A stretch of 64,000 nt of DNA from Phanerochaete sordida (GCA_019973155.2 BPQB01000018.1:248001-312000), one strand, 5' to 3'. Positions 20,152 to 33,966 are shown, numbered from the stretch's first letter. Translations and numbers: made by a program. The notes: generated by a model not told the origin, from the letters alone.

Positions 20152-23100
20152 CTACAGGCCCATCGCGGGCAGGTTCGCGATCCACGGGTGCTTGAGGAGC
20201 TCCGCCGCCGACGGCCGCGTCTCGTGGTCGAGCTCGAACGTGAGCTTGAGGAAGTTCTCGGCCTCCGCAGAGATGTCCGCTGGGATTGTCGGCTTGGCGC
20301 TCATGCCGAGCTGTAACTCGTGTCAGTGGACGACCGGCCGCGGGACACGGCGCATGGGCTCACCTTGAAGATGGCCTGCATCTGCGACAGCTGCGGGAAG
20401 GGATGCTCGCCCGTGAGCATCTCCACGATCAGGCACCCGATGCTCCAGATGTCCGCCTTCTGCGTGTACGCCGTCTGCTTGACGACCTCGGGGGCCATCC
20501 AGAAGACGGAGCCCTGGAGCGACGGGCGGTGCGCGCGCGTGCCGGGCATCAGGTCTAGCGGGAACCACGGTGAGCACGCAAGGACCACGGCAGGATGCAC
20601 ACACGGCGACGCACTGTCCTCGACCTTCTTCGAGATGCCAAAGTCGGAGATCTTGATGCCGCCCTTGTTGTCGACGAGCATGTTCGCGCCCTTGATGTCG
20701 CGGTGGATGATGTCGCGCGAGTGCAGGTAGTTCAGGCCGAGCAGGATCTGCCGCACCCAGTTGCGCACCAGCGTCTCCTCGAACGCACCGTAGTTCCGCA
20801 GAAGTGAAGTGACGGAGCCGCCGGGTACGTACTCCAAGAAAATGTTGAGGTGATCTTCGTCGACACAGGAAGCTGAAATGGAGCATCAGAAGACCAAAAC
20901 CTACCCATGGCCAGAATACGTACAGAGATATTGCACGATGTTTTCATGTTGAAGCTCCTTCAGTAGCTCGATCTCACGCTCGAGAGCATTGAGCATGCTC
21001 TGTTTGCGCTCCGCATTCGGCGCAGTCTGTGACGGCAGCTCAACTTGCTTCACCGCCATGAGCAGGCCTGTGGCAGCGTCCATGCCAAGGTAAACCTTGC
21101 CAAACGAACCAGAGCCGATGAGGGCTCCTTTGATCCACTTGATTGTCCGCTCTGCGATCCCGAGGTAAATATACGGACATTCCATTGGCTCAGGGAAAAC
21201 CTACCTCCGCGTGAGGTGATGGCTTTCGGCTCTCCTTCCTCGTCGGTTAGTGTACCTTCCGTAGCTTCTTCTTCCTCGTCGAACTCTTCGTCTTCTTCTT
21301 CCTCGTACTCTTCCTCCTCCTCGTCTTCCTCCTCTGGTATCTCCCTGATGCTCTTGGTGTCAGCATCACTCGGCTCAACGGCAGTCCACTCCTCGCTGTC
21401 TGACGAGTCCTTCGAACCAATGGTCTCTCTCCGACTCTCGACCTCAGCGGTGATCTCGTCCACGGTGATCATGCTGGCAGTGTCGGACACGTCACGCTTG
21501 CTCCGCAGCTCCTGGATGTAGCTCATCCGCTTCGACGACGCCACGGACAGCCGCGAGCCCGGACGCGACCCGGTGAGGTTCATCGATTCCGCAAGCGATT
21601 CTGATGGGAACGCGACAGGCGGCAGGAGGTGTGGGCGCGACATGCGCTTCTCCGCCACGGACATCTCGAGTGGGCGGCCCTCCTCGTTCGAGATCGACAC
21701 GCGCGGCGGCGAGCCGGACACCTCTGGCATTGGCGGCGGCGGCGAGCGTTCCCGGAGGCTCGACGCGACGGACATGCGCGAGGCGACCGAGTTCCGGTTC
21801 GACGTGCGCGAGCCCTGCGTGCTGACGCTGAAGCGCGACTGCGCGCGCGGGTTCAGCGACATGATGCTGTCCCTGCGGTTCGTCGGGCCGCGCATCATGC
21901 TCTGGCGGCGCGTGCGCTCGAGCACCTTCTTCTCCGTGAAGGGGAAGTACTCCGCCAGGTGCGTCGTGATGAGCTCGCTCGGCGGCCGGTGGCCGGAGAA
22001 GTTGCGGACCTTGCCCTTCTTGCTCGGGCTCCCCGGACCCGATGGGCTCTCCTGAGGAGCCGCAGAGGCCTCTGGTGGGGCATCCTGGATCTGGACACCG
22101 AGGCCACTGAGAATGCTGACTGAACTGGCACGTTTGTAGGCCTTCGTGCCCGGCTGCAGTGCCATACGATCGGCTGGGGGCGCCAGGCTGTCGTTAATCG
22201 TGTCGGTGCTGGAAGAAGCCTTCGGGAATGCCGCAAGGTAAGGGCTAGTCGGACTGGTCCGTGTACGCTTCATGTAGCGGAGAACAAGCCCGTTCTCACG
22301 CGCCGGCTCATCTGGAGATGCCTGGCAGATGGAAAGTAGCTGGGACTCCGACAAAGGTGTTCCTAGATAGACCGTTAACGATGATCTTGCTCGATTCGTC
22401 AGGAGCAGACTTACTGGGGCCGTCGCTGTTCATGTCCGAGAAAACACCCCACCCGTCCACGGTCAAGCCACCGTCGATGATCTCCACATGTGGCGGGTTA
22501 TGGATGTCCTCCGGACCTCTAAGCTTCTTGAGTGCTCTCTCCATGATCTCTGCTCCACCTGCGCAGTCCCAAACCGCTATCATCGACGACTTGCCATCCT
22601 CAGGCACAGTGAACTTGACGACCTTCCGTCGAATGTCATCCAGCGACGGCGCGCTCGCGGACGGTGTATTTGGCCTGTTGAACGGACCCGCTCCCACACG
22701 GAACGCGCCAGAGCCGGTGGGCGGGGACGGCGTCGAGGACGTGTGCCGCTGCGGGTCCCTGAACGCCTCCGCGATCGGGGACAGCGTCGACTGGCTCCCG
22801 CTCGGGTGCTGCAGCGAGTACGGATGGCTGCTGGGCCCGGTGGACGGGCGCGACTGCGGCTTCGGCGGTGCAGCCGGCGAGGCGATGCCTGAGAGCGAGG
22901 CGTTTCGTCCGTGCTCGTTCGGGGAGCGCGTGATGTTCCGGTTGGGCAGCTGGCTGTTCTGCAGCGGCGACGGCGAGCGCACGGGGCGCGCTGGCAGGCT
23001 CTGCCCCGGAGGCAGCGGCAGCGGCTGGCTCGTGTTGAAGGCTGGCGCCTCGGAGAGTGTAGGTGTCCGGCGCCCAGACAGCTGGCTCGAGGGCGGTAGC

Positions 23101-23915
23101 AGCGAGCGTGGCGCAGGCCGGGCGTTCGATGGCGGCGGAGGCGGTTGGCCGCGGGGTGGTGGGGGAATGGGTGGAAGGCCGGGGCGACTGCTCGGTGTAT
23201 GTATGTTCGACGCACTTGTGTTTGGCTGTGGAAGCGGGCGCACTGGCGCAGTCGATCGTGCGGAGTCTTGGCCGTCGCGGACGAGGCGGGGCAGGCTGTC
23301 TGAGCCGGTGTTTGGTGGAAGGTGTAATGGTGCCGGACGTCCGTTGTCCAGTCTTCGCGGTGCATGTCGTGTCGCGTACGAGCCCTCACTGCTTACGCTG
23401 CCGTTTCGACTGTGTTCCTGCGAGCGTGGTCGGCTGGCTATCGAGCCTGCACTTGGAGAGTGGGAGGAGCATCTCTGCCTCAGTGCCTTGACACCTGCGA
23501 CGATCCTAATCCTGTCCCCCACGGTAAAGACTCCCATCTCCTTCAACGTCGCTTGATCAAGCTCCAGCAGCACATCTCCTCGGATGTCGTTGGCTCGAAA
23601 GACGGTCGAGTGATGTGGGCACTTGATGCTGGAAAGCCAGGCAGAGACATGGCTGTCGTTCCAGGTCCGTAAGTAGTCTGGGAATGCCATGCCTGGCGGT
23701 GCGTCAAGAGGTACACTGGAGGTCGAAGAAGTAGGAGTACTGGGTTGCGTCTGGCCGTCCATGTAGCCCGCTCCGCTCAAGCTGAATGAAGGCAGGTTCG
23801 CCTGGCCTTGCTGCAGCAGGAACGTGGCGTTTGGTGAAGAGGGAGTCGACGCCTGAGACACAGGTTGGTCGTCTGGTGGGTGCAGAGAATTGCCATTCAT
23901 GAAGACCGCAGCCAT
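20152..23915 (-). CDS. STE11: MAP kinase kinase kinase, Ste11/Byr2 type (SAM, RA-like, kinase)
   Basis: Exons, in transcript order, 23915-22415, 22362-21205, 21151-20924, 20872-20615, 20554-20364 and 20310-20152, give 1164 residues. It is the upper kinase of the mating/filamentation MAPK module. A SAM domain ([17 protein letters not shown] to [11 protein letters not shown]) lies at about 78-148, where Ste50-type adaptors bind. After a Pro-rich linker comes an RA-like binding domain (about 410-500: [20 protein letters not shown]). A long Ser-rich linker contains an acidic run of about 40 residues (21245-21345). The kinase (about 890-1160) has [11 protein letters not shown], the VAIK-equivalent [26 protein letters not shown] and [10 protein letters not shown]. 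It ends LPAMGL. Proline-rich stretches ([15 protein letters not shown]) may bind SH3 domains. BCK1 is the main alternative, but the SAM/RA N-terminus favours Ste11. Confidence 0.93.
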
Positions 23916-26354
23916 GGTGTCGTGTACGGGGTATCAGATGTCGTAGTACCAGAGATACGATAAAATAGTGTTCGTAGTGTCGTGAGCGAGCCGCAGGGAT
24001 TGCCGCTTGGAGATTGAAGAGCTGAGATTCTCTGCAGAGACCAGGCAGAGAAGTCAGTTGAGAAAACCACTCGACCGGTCGAGAGAGGATAGGGAAAGCG
24101 AGACGGAAGAGAAAGCAGGAAGTGAAGGCGGGAACAAGGATGACCTGAAGGATTAAAAGGGAACAACAGCAGATAGGACAAAGCTTCAGCGTCTGGCCCG
24201 CAATTGTGAGTGGGAGGAGGATAGAGGACGTTGGACGTACCTGGGAACCCCTTACTGCTTCAAGAATACCTATGCTGACTCCCTATTATCCTCCTCAGGG
24301 TATACGCCGAAGATCCCCAGGCACGTCGAGAGCAATGCGACACGGTCCTGATAGATGCTTGATGAGTCTGGCGAGAAAGGTCTCCAGCCAATTCACTCGG
24401 CCCGCAATGGGTAAGGAGCGTTGGAAGGAACGTCGGAAGAGCCACGAGCGAGGCCGGAGGATACTGAGGATGATATAACGAAGCGAAAATCGGGAAATAC
24501 CATTCAGCCGTGTGCGGTTGTCGACAAGACACAGCCCGCGACGCGAGCGTCGACAACCCGACGCGCAGGTAAACGCCCGGCTTGTCTCACCACCGACCAC
24601 AACGTCTCGCGTTCGCGCACTGCCTGTCCGCGCCAGCACGCGAGTCCACAGTTCTAGCATCTGCATGCGAAGATTTCTCGCTGTCATCATGCAATATACT
24701 GATGGACAAACCTATCAATCATATACAGCTTACGATCGAGAAGACCTGCATGCCAAAGCGTCCGACCTCAGGCATCGCTGCGCGTGCATTGCATGTCGAG
24801 AGCCAGTGCAGAGGCAAGCATCCGAGACAACTCTACCCCCAGATCCTCAGATTCTGCCCTTGTGAGTGCGCCTCGTTCATGGTTGGATCAAACCGCTTCG
24901 TATCATCGCCCTGCTCACGACGGCGCTGCAGTCGCGACCACCACTGCTCATGGTATGGCTGACACCTACAAATCAGCGACACAGCGTGTCAGTGGTCACC
25001 GTAGGTACAGTCGACCAGTGATATCGATAACGCATCACCGTGCGGTGCTGCTCGTCACGGTCTCACGCCCGTCAGGATTGCTGGTCGAATGTGCTTGTGG
25101 CCCATGGTTACGCTTACCCACACGAGGGCAGGTGACCTCCTCTGGATACTTACCCTGATGCACGCTCTTTTAATGATCTGCTGCAGGCTGCTTCACGCTG
25201 CTAGATTAACCTGTGATAGCTAGGGGTAGGTTCCGTCTGTAATGAGGCCATCATGTACGACATCAGCTAGGCAGCTGACAGACAGCATTGTAGCGTCAAT
25301 CGTGAGCGTGGCTCTGCACGAATCCCACCTGGCCTCTGGGATACAAACAAATGAATAATTGCAGACGTTCTCAAAGCGTCCGCTTCTAGCGGAAGCAAAA
25401 GTCCGCCTTTGTTCTCTTGCAGATCCGACGCACTGCCCCGGCGCATGTGCGGCGAGTGATCCGTGCACAGAGCCCGTTCGCTCTCGGGATTCATGCAGAT
25501 AGCTCTCTCGCGACATGTGTGAGTGCGCTCTCGCTCGGACGAGCTGCGACGGGCTGGCGGTTGCGTCCGCGGTCTGGGTCCGGCAGGTTGGTGCGCTTCT
25601 TCCGCTAGTGAATATGCGCGGATCGCGATAACGACGTTCTGATCAGGGCGCGGCGCGGTGAGGAGATAGCTTGGCACGTCGACGACCGGTGTCGATTGGC
25701 TGGCAGGGGGGCCAGTGGGCGACATTTGCTTTGATGTGGATCACGCGAGGAGGCGAGGGCAGGCTGCAGCGGAGTCGTTGAGGAGAGCAGGACGGACTCG
25801 GTTGGCGGGCTGCGTCATGGATCTGGCTGATCGGGACGGCGTCGGAGGATGGGCTCGGGGGTTTCCATGCTGGCTATATGCGTGTGCGCGGGTCTGCTCG
25901 CGGTGTATTGCGAAGGACGCAAGCGTGGACGACGAGCGTAAGCCGAGGGTGCATCGCCCGGCGAGAGGAACGGCAGAGCGTCGGACAGGCACACGCGGGA
26001 GCCGGCCGCAAGGGGCAAACAGGCCGAGGCGCGCGTCTAAAACCGGCTGGTTGCCGCAAGCGGCGTCTAGACCCCGCTGGCGAGAAAACGAATAAAACGA
26101 GGGCCTGGTGATCCTCTCAACTCTTCCTCCACCTTCCTTAGACCGACTTCACGTCGAGGCTTTCCGCCGTCCTCCGCCTCTGTATTCAGTTCTCTAATCC
26201 CAGGCAGGAGACGCGTCCGCCGCCCTTCGCTCCTTTCCCGACTCGCAGAGGCGTCTTCGCCATAGGAACGGTCTATACCTCCCCCACATACCTGGCCAGC
26301 ACGACGATACCATTCTGTCCCATATCCGCTAGTGTACTCCCCCCCCTATTCAGC
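23916..26354. other. 2.4 kb gene-free interval, bidirectional upstream region
   Basis: The interval separates the start of the minus-strand MAPKKK from the start of the plus-strand glucan synthase, so it holds both promoters. The left 250 bp are purine-rich on the plus strand, consistent with a pyrimidine-rich leader of the MAPKKK. The right 250 bp (26110-26350) are strongly C/T-rich, with an AT-rich gaataaaacg at about 26090-26099 that may act as a TATA element. Short frames in the middle have no recognisable motif. Long 5' leaders or a non-coding transcript could fit here. Confidence 0.5.
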
Positions 26355-29300
26355 ATGCGGCTGTTTAAAGCAGCGCTCTCGCTGCTGACGGTCGCGTCGC
26401 TCGTGCGCGCCTCGCCATACCGCGACGACCTCGTCGAGTACAACATCAACACCAATCAAAACGCGCAGTCCCCGACAGATTATTCCACCACCAAGCGGTC
26501 GACGTACAACCCCTCCCCCGACAACTGGCGCGAGATTCCCTTCTACACCATTCTGCTCGACAAGTTCGCAGATGGTGATCCTAGCAACAATGACTACTTC
26601 GGCACCCTCTACGAATACGACTGGAGGGAAACTCAACTTCGGTTCGGTGGTGACTTGAAGGGCCTCGTCGCCAAGCTTGACTACCTGCAAGGCATGGGTA
26701 TCCGCGGCATTTTCATCTCTGGTACCCCCTTCATCAACATGCTCTGGCAGGCCGACAGTAAGTCTACGCGTTCGTTACCAGGCGTAACTTTGATCTGACG
26801 CTCGATGAAGGTTACTCGCCGCTCGACTTTACGGTTTTGGACCCTCACTGGGGCACGCTCGCTGATTGGCAGACGACCATCGACGAGATCCACGCTCGCG
26901 GGATGTACTTCATGGCCGACTTTACTGTGGGAACCATGGGTGACTTGGTGGGATTCGACGGGTGTGTATATGCGTGCGTCTACGCGTGACGTACCGTGCT
27001 CACCACGTTTCAGTTATTTGAATACCTCCGCTCCGTTCGATCTTCATGAGCATAACGGCGTCTGGAAACATCCGCGTTACTCCCCTTGGGGTTTCGACGA
27101 GTACAAGGATTTCGAGGTGAGTTGCCGGACGTTCTACTCCAGGTACTCGGCCCAGCGTCTCATGCTGCGCACAGATCAACAACACCTGGAACAGCAGCTG
27201 CGAGCTTCCGCCTCTCTGGTGGAACAACGGCACCATGGAAGACGTCGGCTGGGGTGGAGGCTGCATGGAGTCCGATTTCGATCAGTACGGTGACATGGAG
27301 GCCTTCGGTGTGCATCCTGATTGGCAGCGTCAGCTTTCCAAGTTCGCGTCCGTGCAAGATCGTCTTCGTGAATGGCGGCCCTCGGTCATGGCGAAGTTGC
27401 AGAATTTCGCTTGCATGACTATCACAGCTCTCGATATCGACGCCATCCGTATCGACAAGTCCACTCAGGTCACAGTTGATGCGCTTGCGGAATGGGCGGC
27501 CAGCGCACGTGCATGTGCGTCGGCGCTTGGCAAGAAGAACTTCTACATCACTGGTGAAGTTACTGGTGGTGACACGTTCGGCGCACTCTACTAGTAAGTC
27601 TTCGTCCAATTCCCAGCCAACCAGCCACTCACAGTTACCTCAGCGGACGCGGTCGTACACCCACCCAGCTCCCTCCCGGGTTCTTGGCTGCAGCGAACTT
27701 GACTGCCGGCGAGAACCAGTTCTTCCTGCGCAATGCACCTCTCAACGGCCTGGACGGTGTTGCTTTCCACTACTCCACTTACCGTTCCCTCACTCGATTC
27801 CTCGGAATGGATGGTAACCTTCAAGTCGCGTACGATATCGACGTCAACTTCATCACTGCATGGAACCAGATGTTCGTCACGAACGACTTCCTGAACGCGA
27901 ACACCGGCAAGGTCGATCCTCGTCACATGTTCGGTACCAGTAACTTCGATGTTTTCCGCTGGCCTTCACTCGAGAATGGCACGCAGAGGAGCGTCTTGGG
28001 AACGTTCATCACATCCCTGGTCATGCCTGGTATCCCTCTCCTTTACTACGGCGAGGAGCAGAACTTCTACCTGTACGATACCGGCGCGAGCAACTATCTC
28101 TACGGGTGAGTGCTATCTTGTTTCCTAGATAGACTTCGCTGACGCTCTTCTAGTCGGCAGGCCATGATCAGCAACAAGGCTTGGCAACGTCACGGTTGTT
28201 ATGCTCTTGGCTCTCAGCAGTACTTCAACATGCCTCTGGGCAAGTCTCTCATTGGATGCCAGGACGACTGGAACTCGCTGGATCACTTCGATCCGACCAC
28301 CGACTCGCGCCGGGTCTTCTCCCGCTTCAACCAGCTTCGTTCAGTCTACAATGTGCTGCAGGACGGGTTCAACCTGGTGCAGCGCGGTAACTGGACGTAC
28401 ACCATCGATAGGCCTGGTTCAGACGACACCCCTACCGAGATGGGTCTCTGGTCCGTTTCGCGTTCCGGTATCCCCGGTTCGCAGTCCCTCACCGGCAACC
28501 ACTCTGACCAAGTCTGGCTGTTGTACACCAACGAGAACCACACCAGGCACTGGCAGTACGACTGTAACGACCCCAAGCTCTGGATCTCCTCTCCGTATAT
28601 CGCCGGCACCACCGTTCGTAACCTCGTTGCGCCCTACGAGACTTACACTCTCGCGGAGTCCATGTCCCCGTACTACAACGATGGCAAGGCTCCGTACACT
28701 GGTTGCTTGGCTACATTCGACACTCAGCCGTTCGGCTTCGTTGCGCTTGTCCCTAACGACGAGTGGGTCGGTCCCAACCCCGCTCTGACTGGGTTCCGCC
28801 CCGGGCACGACGCGCGCATCCACGCGGAGGCCACCGACACGAACGCGACCACCGTTGACATCGTCCTCGAGTTCAACATGGCCATGGACTGTGACAGTGT
28901 CACCCAGTCGCTCGCGTTCAACATGTCATCTTCTGGTCAGGGCTCGACACCGACCGTCAACGCGGGTAGCATCAACTGCGGGACGATCCAGAACCCCACG
29001 TACTCATTGATCAACGGAGTCGACGCCTCGATGTGGTCTTGGTCTGCGACACTCCAGAACGTTCCTGACGGTATCCTGGAGATCCTGGTCAACAACCCGA
29101 GCGCTCAGAACAACGCGGGTAGCACAGGCGTAAGTATCCGTTCACTATGTCATATCTATGGGACTAACAGTTCTCCAGTCCAAGGATCGACTCCTCCTGC
29201 GGAAGGGATCGTCGAAGAACGTCATGGTGTTCCCCGACTCCGACTTCGACAACGAAGCCTTCGGTTACAGCAACGGCCAGTACACCTTCACGCACAACGC

Positions 29301-32300
29301 GCTGGGTGCGGACCAGTTCCGCTACTCCACCAACTTCGGTCAGAACTGGACTGAGTGGCGCAACTGGGAGGACACGACCACGATCGCCTCGAGCGAGTTC
29401 GACGGCAACTTCTGGGACGGCCAGCACATCATGGTGCAGTGTAAGTGACTCGCGCTTTGCATTGCAGTGTCACTCTAATCCGTACTTTCTAGACTGGAGC
29501 GCCCTCGCTGCGACGGCTGCTGTCGTCGTCCACGCGGACCGCGGCTACCCCAAGCCTCGTCGTGTTCCCCAGTTCCTGGCTCGTGGTCCGTTCAACCAGT
29601 GGGGTTTCGATCAGGGTATCCCTGCCGCGATGACCCACAACGACGACGGCAAGTGGGAGCTCGAGATCATGGCAACCTGGCCAACGTACGTGCAGCTGAA
29701 CGTCTGGGGATACGACGATTACTACTATGGTGACGTCGACTCCGACGGTGTTCTCGACCGCCTTCCGCCCAACACGGCCGCCCCGAACTACCTGAACATG
29801 TCTGCCCCGCCGCACCCTCACCTGGCGTGGGCTCTTCTCGTCGACGACTCCAGCATGACGTGGACCCTCGAGCCCCGCGGTCAGTCCGCGGTCGGCGCGA
29901 TCATGTACGCTCTCCTGCTCTCCATTCCTCTCATCACCGGTACCCTCGCTGTCGTCATCTTCATGTGGTCGTTCTACGGCATCAAGTACAACAAGTGGGG
30001 TGTCAAGCCGAACAAGGACCACAACTACTTCCCCATCCTCGGCGCCCTCGGCCACAAGTCAAGCGCGAACCTGAGCAAGGAGCACATGAGCGAGAAGATC
30101 TTCGGTGGGCACCATAAGAACACAGATATCATCGGCTGGCCGGAGGACAAGAACAAGCGCCGCAAGGTGCTCATCGCCACTCTGGAGTACGAGATCATCG
30201 ACTGGAAGCTCAAGGTCAAGATCGGTGGTCTTGGTGTCATGTCGAGTCTGATGGGTAAAGCCATGACGGATGTCGATCTCGTTTGGGTCATCCCCAAGGT
30301 CAAGGACCTCGAGTACCCACCTGGCGAGCCTGCAGAGCCCATCGAGGTCATCATCTTCGGCGAGCCGTACCTCATCGAGGTCGAGACGCACGTCCTGGAC
30401 AACATCACCTACGTCATCCTCGACAGCCCCGTCTTCCGTGCACAGACGAAGTCAGATCCCTACCCGGCTCGCATGGACGATCTCAGCTCCGCCATCTTCT
30501 ACTCGACTTGGAACCAGGCCATCGCTGCGACTGTCAAGCGTTACCCGCTCATCGACATCTACCACATCAACGACTACCACGGTGCGCTTGCCCCCATCTA
30601 CCTCCTGCCGAAGGTCCTCCCGGTGTGCTTGTCCCTGCACAACGCCGAGTTCCAGGGTCTCTGGCCGCTTCGTACCAAGGAGGAGATGAAGGAGGTCTGC
30701 TCGGCGTTCAACATCAGCAAGGAGCACTGCACGAAGTACGTGCAGTTCGGTAACACCTTCAACTTGCTCCACGCCGCTGCGTCCTTCATCTCGGTGCACC
30801 AGAAGTCGATCGGTGTTGCTGGTGTGTCCGACAAGTACGGTAAACGTTCTTGGGCTCGGTACCCCGCGCTTTGGACCCTCAAGCATATCGACTCGCTGCC
30901 CAACCCCGATCCCACGGATATCGCTGCCCTCGACGAGAACCCGATTTCGGTGCGCGACATCAAGATCGACGATGCTGCGGAGGCGCAACGTCCCGAGCAC
31001 AAGCGTCAGGCTCAGGAGTGGGCTGGTATCAAGCAGGACCCGAACGCTGATCTGTTCGTGTTCGTCGGTCGTTGGTCCAAGCAGAAGGGTGTCGATGTCA
31101 TCGCCGATGTCATGCCGTCCTTGTACGTCTGCGTTCGCCTCAGTCCTGACCACAGCTAACGATTTCGCCTAGGCTCGAGAAGCGTCCGTCCATCCAGCTC
31201 ATCACCGTCGGTCCCGTCATCGATCTCTACGGTCGCTTCGCGGCCGAGAAGCTGGCCCGTCTCATGGAAATGTACCCGGATCGCGTCTTCTCCAAGCCCG
31301 AGTTCACTGCCCTGCCGCCCTACCTCTTCAGTGGTGCCGACTTCGCTCTTATCCCCTCTCGTGATGAGCCGTTCGGTCTCGTCGCTGTCGAGTTCGGTCG
31401 CAAGGGTGCCCTCGGTGTCGGTTCTCGTCTCGGTGGTCTCGGTCTCATGCCCGGTTGGTGGTTCCCCGTGGAGTCGACCTCGACTGAGCACATGATGTCG
31501 CAATTGACGAAGACGGTGAAGATGGCCTTGAAGTCTACAGAGGAAGAGCGTGCGATGCTTCGTGCTCGCTCGGCTGTCCAACGTTTCCCTGTCGTCGAAT
31601 GGCGTCAGCGTATGGAGGACTTCCACCGTCGTTCTATCGGTATCTCCCGCGGTCTTGCTGGCCCCAACGCCTTCCGCGCCTCCGACTGCGACGGTGGCAG
31701 AGGACACGCTATCGCTGAGCACGACGACTGGAATCCAGAATATCAGGATCACCCGTCACAGCCTGCCTGGGACGCTGCTAGCATCGCCGAGAGCCCCCGC
31801 ACCCCCGGTCCTCCTGCGTCGCCTGGCCAGTGGAGCCAAGACACCCTCACACCCGGTCAAAACGGTCTCGACGCGCCCCCGCGCCTTCTTCCCGACGGCC
31901 GCCGTGGCTCCTTCGGCACTGACGTCTCCGACAATGAGGGCGACTACTTCACTCCGAACAGGGGCAGCACGGACAACAGGCAGGACAACTTCGGCAACTT
32001 CTTGGACAGGGCGAACAAGACCATCGCACGCGACAACAAGCACACTCCGGATCCCTTCCTCGACGCTACAGCTCCCAACCGGCCTTTCGGATCGCACTCC
32101 CGCGTATCGTCCGTGGAGTCCATTGCGTCTATCGTTACGGAGAAGGCAGACTCGCCCCTCAACAAGGCCATGGCAGCGTTCACTGATGCGGACGGAGGAG
32201 TTACTGCGGATTTCGCCACGAAGCTTCAGACCCTCAACTCGCACAACTCCAAGCACGAGCTGTCGATCGAGAAGTTCCTTACGAAGAGTGAGGAGAAGTT

Positions 32301-33966
32301 CTTCGACAAGGTCAAGAAGGACAAGCTGTCTAGCGCAGCGAGTATCCGCTCTTCCCAGCGCGACTCTGTCTGGGGCACCCCTGCTCCGTCGTCGTTCGAT
32401 CATTCCCGTCCTTCCTCGCCAAGTCACTCGGGCTTCACCGGTGCCGATGGATACAGCGGCGCGCTTCCGGACCAGCAAGACGTCGTCATTATGACCGGCC
32501 TTCAGATCGCGATGGCGCGGGAGCTCGGCGGATGGCCGCTCTACACCATCATCATCGCCGCCGGCCAGATGTTGAGCGCGACGAGTTTCCAGATCACCCT
32601 GCTCTCCGGGCAGAACTGGCAGACCGATCTCCAGCTCTACGTCCTCGGTGGTGTCTTCCTCGCCTCCTCGGCCGTCTGGTACATCCTCTTCCGCTACAAG
32701 CCGTCCGTGTACTGTCTGTCCGCACCCTGGCTGTTCTTCGGTCTCGCCTTCTTCCTCATCGGCCTGCCCTCTGTCACGCCCGCGCTGCATGGAGCCCACG
32801 ACATTCTCACGAGTATCGCTACCTGGTCGTACGCTGTCGCATCATCTGCCGCGTTCATCTTCTTCGGTCTCAACTTCGGTGAAGAAGCTGTAAGTCTATT
32901 TGATATCTATTGCAGAGGCGTAATACTGACTTGTTGTTTAGGGTGCCGCGACGGAAGTGTGGACCATGCGTGCCTGCATCGTTCAGGGATCTCAACAGAT
33001 CTGGGTGGCTGCACTGTGGTACTGGGGTAACCACCTCAACGGTTCCCAGTCTTCTGCCACGGCGCCGTGGTGGATCGTCCTCATCGTCTGGCCGTTGGCG
33101 CTCGTCGCCGTCCTCTTCGCGTACCTCATGCTCTACGGCCTTCCCGACTACTACCGTCAGACCCCGCCAAAGGTGCCCAACTTCTTGAAGACTCTGCTTC
33201 GCCGCAAGCTCGTCCTGTGGTTCTTGGGATCCGAAATCCTCCGCGACTACTGGCTCAGCGGTCCCTACGGCCGTAACTGGGGCTTCCTGTGGGCCGTCCC
33301 CATCCCCAAGTGGCAGATCCTTCTGCTCGTCATCGCCTTCTTCATCGGCGTCTGGGCCATCATGATGTACATCCTCACGTACTTCTCCAAGACGCACACC
33401 TGGCTGCTGCCGGTCTTCGCGGTCGGTCTCGGTGCGCCAAGATGGTGTCAGATGCTGTGGGGCACATCGTCGCTCGCCCTGTACATTCCGTGGGCAGGCC
33501 ACGCGGGTCCCTACCTGGGTATCTCGCTGTGGTTGTGGCTTGGTGTCCTCGATGCCATTCAGGGTGTCGGTCTCGGTATGATCCTCTTGCAGGTCAGTCC
33601 TTTCCGCAGTCATCTTGCTCTCGTGTTTACTGACGATCCTCCTTCAGACGCTGTCACGTTTGCACGTGTGCGCCACCCTGGCATTTGCACAGATCATCGG
33701 ATCTGTCTGTGTCATGGTTGCTCGTGCAACAGCGCCAAATAAGGTCGGACCAGAGAGTGTCTTCCCAGACGCTGCGAAATGGGACTTCTCAGATGGTCTC
33801 AAGGGCTCGCCGATGGCGTCCGCGCCATTCTGGGTAGCCATGATATGCCAGATAGTCATCGTCATTGGCTACTTCTGGTTCTACCGCAAGGAGCAACTTG
33901 GTACGTTCATTAGCCCCGTCTCGCACATCGCCCTTACTGACACGCTTGCTTCCAGCACGACCATGA
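26355..33966 (+). CDS. AGS1: Alpha-1,3-glucan synthase
   Basis: Twelve exons give 2348 residues: 26355-26757, 26811-26961, 27014-27116, 27175-27593, 27635-28105, 28154-29129, 29179-29440, 29493-31122, 31173-32889, 32942-33592, 33648-33900 and 33956-33966. The enzyme makes the alpha-1,3-glucan of the cell wall at the plasma membrane. Domains in order are: signal peptide (about 1-20), an extracellular GH13 amylase-like transglycosylase domain with DIDAIRIDKSTQ and GEVTGGD as conserved regions, a transmembrane helix near 29905-29975, a cytosolic GT5 glucan synthase domain (KVKIGGLGVMSSLMGKAM near residue 1170, then VFVGRWSKQKG and SRDEPFGLVAVEFG), a Ser-rich disordered linker, and a multi-span C-terminal region from about residue 1920 that probably exports or anchors the polymer. 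Length is close to fungal Ags proteins (about 2400). The final coding exon supplies only ARP and the stop. Confidence 0.96.

Noticed and set aside
21245..21345. CTTCTTCTTCC-rich run considered as a microsatellite locus
   Set aside because: It is the coding sequence for the acidic linker of the MAPKKK and is imperfect, so I treat it as protein low complexity.
22261..23556. 431-codon plus-strand frame opposite the MAPKKK
   Set aside because: It is the reverse complement of the SAM/RA-containing exons of STE11. The translation is Gly/Ser-rich without motif.
25715..26095. 126-codon frame in the STE11-AGS1 interval
   Set aside because: Low-complexity Arg/Ala/Gly translation, no motif, no splice context.
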